Shown here: in pieces, positions 61,185 through 64,000 of the stretch | How the letters are laid out: each line of letters begins with the position of its first letter | Numbering within the stretch: position 1 is the stretch's first letter | Assembly (NCBI RefSeq): GCF_029254265.1 | Contig: NZ_JAQWXX010000051.1 | Span: 1-64,000, forward strand | Length of the DNA stretch: 64,000 nt | Source of the DNA: Algoriphagus sp. | Lineage (GTDB): Bacteria; Bacteroidota; Bacteroidia; Cytophagales; Cyclobacteriaceae | Reading direction: 5' to 3' | Notes under the pieces: generated by a model | The model's database searches: none | Seen by the model: the letters and a program-made list of their open reading frames with translations, nothing else | Told to the model about the DNA's origin: nothing | Translations under genes and position numbers: made by a program

Positions 61185-63197
61185 ATGGCCCAAAAGGCTG
61201 AAATCCACTCAGATCTACCAATAAAAATTCAAACTACCCTGAAAAATTTCTGGGGTATGTCCTTGATATTCTTTATTCTAATGATCGGATTCCGATTCTT
61301 GGAATTAAAGCTTGTTTTCGATTCTCATATTTTACCTTTTCAGTTTGATGAGGTCTTGGCTGTAGGATTGTTGGATGATATCAGTTGGTACTTTTATTTC
61401 GTGGGATTGCTTTTAATCTTACATGGTATTGTTTCATTTTTTTCAATTAAAATCGCCAAATGGTTCAGCCAGTTAATATTTGGGATTGCATTAGTAATAC
61501 AACTGGCACTTACTTTTTATTTCTCTAAATCCCTGATTCCCTTAGGAAAGGATCTTTACGCTTATAGTACTTCTGATTTGATTTTGACAGTAGAGGCTTC
61601 AGGCCAACTGAATCCCACTAACCTGATTCTTATCGGGATTTTCTTTGTTGTGCTCCTCTTTTTATTGCAAACTGGTATTTGGATTATGCGGCTGTCATTA
61701 AGGACTTACCTCTATGTCACTGGAATTTCTTATTTGTTGCTTTTGGCCGCTGTAATAAACCCACTTGTAGATTTAAAAAGTCAGGATGAGACTAAGCAAA
61801 ACATTAAGTTGAATAAATCCAGTTTTTTGGCTTTTCAGACTTTTGATTACTTCATGTTTACCAATGAGTATTATTTTGATTTTTATTTAAGATCAACCAA
61901 TGAAGGACTAACTGTGAAGAAGGATTATTTTGATCCTTCTTATCCTTTTGCTTTCAAAGCAAACTATACAGATGTATTAGGGCCCTATTTCGATAGCTTG
62001 GAAAAGGCTCCGGATATCGTTTTCGTTTTAATCGAAAGTATGGGAAAAGCCTATTCTGGGAGAGACGCTTATTTAGGCAGTTTTACTCCTTTTCTGGACT
62101 CCTTAGAACAACATAGCCTAGTTTGGTTGAATAATGTATCTTCAACTGGAAGAACATTCGGGATTCTTCCTGGTATTTTTTCAGGATTACCATTTGGAGA
62201 GAAAGGTTTTCTTGAGCTTTACCAAGATTTTCCTAAACATGAATCTCTATTAAGTGTCTTGAGAGAAAATGATTATGAAGTTCGCTATTTCATAGGAGCA
62301 GATCAGAATTTCGATAATCAAGGCAGTTTCCTTAATTACCAGAAAGTAGATCAGTTGGTAGATATTTTAGGTTTTGATCCGAAATATGAAAAAGCTCCTT
62401 CAAATACTGGTTTTTCATGGGGATATTCAGATAAAGAATTGTTTCGCAATGGTTTGGAAAAACTTCCAACTAACACCACTAAACCCCAACTTCGAATTTT
62501 TCAAACCCAAACTTCCCATGATCCATATCTAGTACCAGAGCTTCCGTTTTATCAAAGCAAGTTAAGAAGTCATTTGAAGGATAATTTGAAATTAAATGAT
62601 TCTCAAGTTAGTGACTATCTGGCCTATGAAGACGTCTATATGACGCTTTTATATGCAGATGATGCGGTTCGGGAGTTTATGGAAGCGTATTCCAAGCGTC
62701 CCGAATTTGAAAACACAATCTTCATTTTTACCGGTGATCACCGATTACCTGACATTCCTATGTCCTCAAGATTAGATCGATTCCATGTGCCATTGATTAT
62801 CTACTCCCCTTTGCTTAATCGCCCGAGCTATTTTAGAGGAATGACAAGTCATTTTGAGGTGACGCCGAGTATTCTTGCATTTCTTAGGGATCAAGCAGGT
62901 TTAAAAATGCCGGAAATAGCTACTTGGCAGGGCCAAGTCCTAGACACATCAAGGGTTTTCCAATCCAAATTAGCTATGCCAATGATGCGAAATAAAAATC
63001 AGCTTTTGGATTACTTAGACGGTGAGTTTTTCTTGTCCGATGGACAGTTATTTACAATTTCAGATAATCTGAATATCGACCCTGTTACAGACAATGATTT
63101 GACGAATAAGCTGAATGGGCAGTTCGAAGATTTTAAAAACAAAAACAATTACATGGTTCAAACTCGGAAATTACTTCCTGTCCAGCAGATCAATTAG
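61185..63197 (+). CDS. LtaS/OpgB-like sulfatase-fold phosphoglycerol or phosphoethanolamine transferase
   Basis: A 670-residue membrane enzyme. Five hydrophobic segments (about 22-205) precede a sulfatase-fold domain (about 265-600) with VFVLIESMGKAYSG (metal-binding Glu, about 285), a nucleophile Thr in SSTGRTFGILPGIFSG, and FTGDHRLPD (Asp-His metal ligands, near 525). No LTA is expected in a Gram-negative, so a periplasmic glucan or lipid A/lipid modifying transferase is more likely; the substrate is inferred only. Its end overlaps the convergent partial gene by 8 bases. Confidence 0.85.
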   Translation: MAQKAEIHSDLPIKIQTTLKNFWGMSLIFFILMIGFRFLELKLVFDSHILPFQFDEVLAVGLLDDISWYFYFVGLLLILHGIVSFFSIKIAKWFSQLIFGIALVIQLALTFYFSKSLIPLGKDLYAYSTSDLILTVEASGQLNPTNLILIGIFFVVLLFLLQTGIWIMRLSLRTYLYVTGISYLLLLAAVINPLVDLKSQDETKQNIKLNKSSFLAFQTFDYFMFTNEYYFDFYLRSTNEGLTVKKDYFDPSYPFAFKANYTDVLGPYFDSLEKAPDIVFVLIESMGKAYSGRDAYLGSFTPFLDSLEQHSLVWLNNVSSTGRTFGILPGIFSGLPFGEKGFLELYQDFPKHESLLSVLRENDYEVRYFIGADQNFDNQGSFLNYQKVDQLVDILGFDPKYEKAPSNTGFSWGYSDKELFRNGLEKLPTNTTKPQLRIFQTQTSHDPYLVPELPFYQSKLRSHLKDNLKLNDSQVSDYLAYEDVYMTLLYADDAVREFMEAYSKRPEFENTIFIFTGDHRLPDIPMSSRLDRFHVPLIIYSPLLNRPSYFRGMTSHFEVTPSILAFLRDQAGLKMPEIATWQGQVLDTSRVFQSKLAMPMMRNKNQLLDYLDGEFFLSDGQLFTISDNLNIDPVTDNDLTNKLNGQFEDFKNKNNYMVQTRKLLPVQQIN

Positions 63198-64000
63198 TCA
63201 CACGATTTTCAGCCTTCTCAAGAATCTGAGATATCAAAGGGAAGTAGTAATTCCAAAAAAAACTTTCCCTGTCTTTGTAATCAGAAACCAAGTGAAACCC
63301 TCGCCAGAGTATTGGAAGCCCCGTGAATTTAGCTGAACCCAAATCTACTTTCATATCCGTAAAATCTCCTGAAAAGTAATAAAACTGACCCTTATCAGAA
63401 TTTTTTACCACTGTGGCAGGAAAAAACCGAGGTAAACCCATGGCTTTTAGTTTCTCTAATCCTTCTGAACTTGGATTGATATCAAAATATGAAACTACCT
63501 CGTAACCTCGATCAATTAAAACAATATCAAACCAATCTGGATATGGAACTACTTCAGGGAGTTGAAAACCTGTCTTGTTAAAGAAGGGTGTTCTGATTTC
63601 TGGGATGCGGGATTGATAATCTTTTTTATAAGTGAGCGCCTCTACTTTCCCATCTTCATGTACAAATACAAGTCCCGGACCTTTTCCTATCCAGATGTTG
63701 TCATGTTGCTCAAGGTAGTTTGTGATCAACCATTTTGGTAGCAATGTACTTGCTGTAGTATCAAGCTCCTCAAAATAGCGTGCAATCCAACCTGTCCATT
63801 TGATTCCAAGTTCATTCTCTATTTCCGTACGGTTAAATTTTGTCGTCGGAGAATCAAAGGAATTAAATTCTACTATAATAGTTTTGTTTTGTTTCGCGGC
63901 CTCTCTCACAAGTTTGATTTCTCCCTGATTCAAACCTCCAAAGACCTTGGAAGAACGCTCTTTTTGATTGGTTTTATTTAAATCATTCTTATAAACCCCA
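63190..64000 (-). CDS. conserved hypothetical protein, cut by window edge
   Basis: The minus-strand frame is open from 63190 to the end of the window, so the N-terminus is missing. The first clear residues are VFGGLNQGEIKLVREA, then VEFNSFDSPTTKFNRTEIEN, KWTGWIARYFEELD, IWIGKGPGLVFVHEDG and, near the C-terminus, GFHLVSDYKDRESFFWNYYFP. Glycine-tipped segments and Asp/Asn clusters suggest an exported alpha/beta protein, but no family was recognised. The first M listed at 63933 would be a TTG and should not be taken as the true start. Confidence 0.6.
   Translation of the reverse strand, partial: GVYKNDLNKTNQKERSSKVFGGLNQGEIKLVREAAKQNKTIIVEFNSFDSPTTKFNRTEIENELGIKWTGWIARYFEELDTTASTLLPKWLITNYLEQHDNIWIGKGPGLVFVHEDGKVEALTYKKDYQSRIPEIRTPFFNKTGFQLPEVVPYPDWFDIVLIDRGYEVVSYFDINPSSEGLEKLKAMGLPRFFPATVVKNSDKGQFYYFSGDFTDMKVDLGSAKFTGLPILWRGFHLVSDYKDRESFFWNYYFPLISQILEKAENRVTN

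Overview
The window is a chromosomal segment of a Bacteroidota bacterium, most likely order Cytophagales, family Cyclobacteriaceae (an Algoriphagus-like organism). This assignment is inferred from lineage markers in the sequence: gldC of the gliding system, ftsX-DUF3098, a TonB-dependent receptor with a CarboxypepD_reg-like N-terminus, Bacteroidota DUF families (DUF4920, DUF5777, DUF6134, DUF6909), an N-succinyl/acetyl-ornithine carbamoyltransferase in place of ordinary ArgF, low G+C and few Shine-Dalgarno sequences. No CRISPR array, rRNA, replication origin or prophage was found. The left edge is the 3' end of an IS1595 (ISXO2-like) transposase, and the right edge cuts a minus-strand gene.

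Layout. 1-8.8 kb: IS remnant, then a GNAT gene and a complete arginine operon (argG-C-D-F'-B-E-H) closed by a strong terminator. 8.9-11.6 kb: a SAM-I riboswitch whose four helices can all be drawn, controlling metY-metX. 11.6-17.4 kb: a DUF2147 gene with an in-frame stop inside its signal peptide, pdeM, ftsX-DUF3098-truB-ribF (the usual uppP is missing), scoAB and gldC. 17.6-25.2 kb: a large TonB-dependent receptor facing a PIG-L deacetylase and a giant lipoprotein of the heme-binding CxxCH/HEAT type. 25.3-25.5 kb: two identical tRNA-Glu genes. 25.7-30.6 kb: gapdh, a two-domain VOC protein, a pair of arsenosugar-type transferases flanking DUF6134, and a 1-Cys peroxiredoxin. 30.6-34 kb: eda-kdgK divergent from uxaA, the lower hexuronate (altronate to KDG to KDPG to pyruvate + GAP) pathway.

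34-46 kb: a lipoprotein with an Asp/Lys tail, a TetR-controlled ABC/HlyD/TolC export operon whose ABC ATPase lacks several catalytic motifs, DUF2237-DoxX, a BCCT carrier, DUF983, DUF4920, and a SerB-SerA fusion carrying two serine-pathway activities on one chain. 46-49.5 kb: TspO-like, DinB, an orphan endolysin-like N-acetylmuramidase and a DEAD-box helicase. 49.6-57.8 kb: mostly exported proteins (CarboxypepD_reg protein, gamma-glutamyltransferase, M20 amidohydrolase, SGNH hydrolase, and a Rieske lipoprotein-DUF5777 barrel-YceI cluster containing a REP-like nested palindrome). 57.9-64 kb: DUF6909 with a nucleoside-phosphorylase-like C-terminus, msrA-DUF3253-methyltransferase, an LtaS-like sulfatase-fold transferase and a truncated exported protein.

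Most of the window is core metabolism and envelope biology. The points most worth following are the degenerate ABC ATPase with its near-palindromic operator, the unusual specificity residue in the ornithine carbamoyltransferase next to a candidate acyltransferase, the SerB-SerA fusion, the DUF2147 nonsense codon, the DUF6909 protein and the Rieske/DUF5777/YceI cluster. Family names and alignments to outside proteins are from memory; no search was run.
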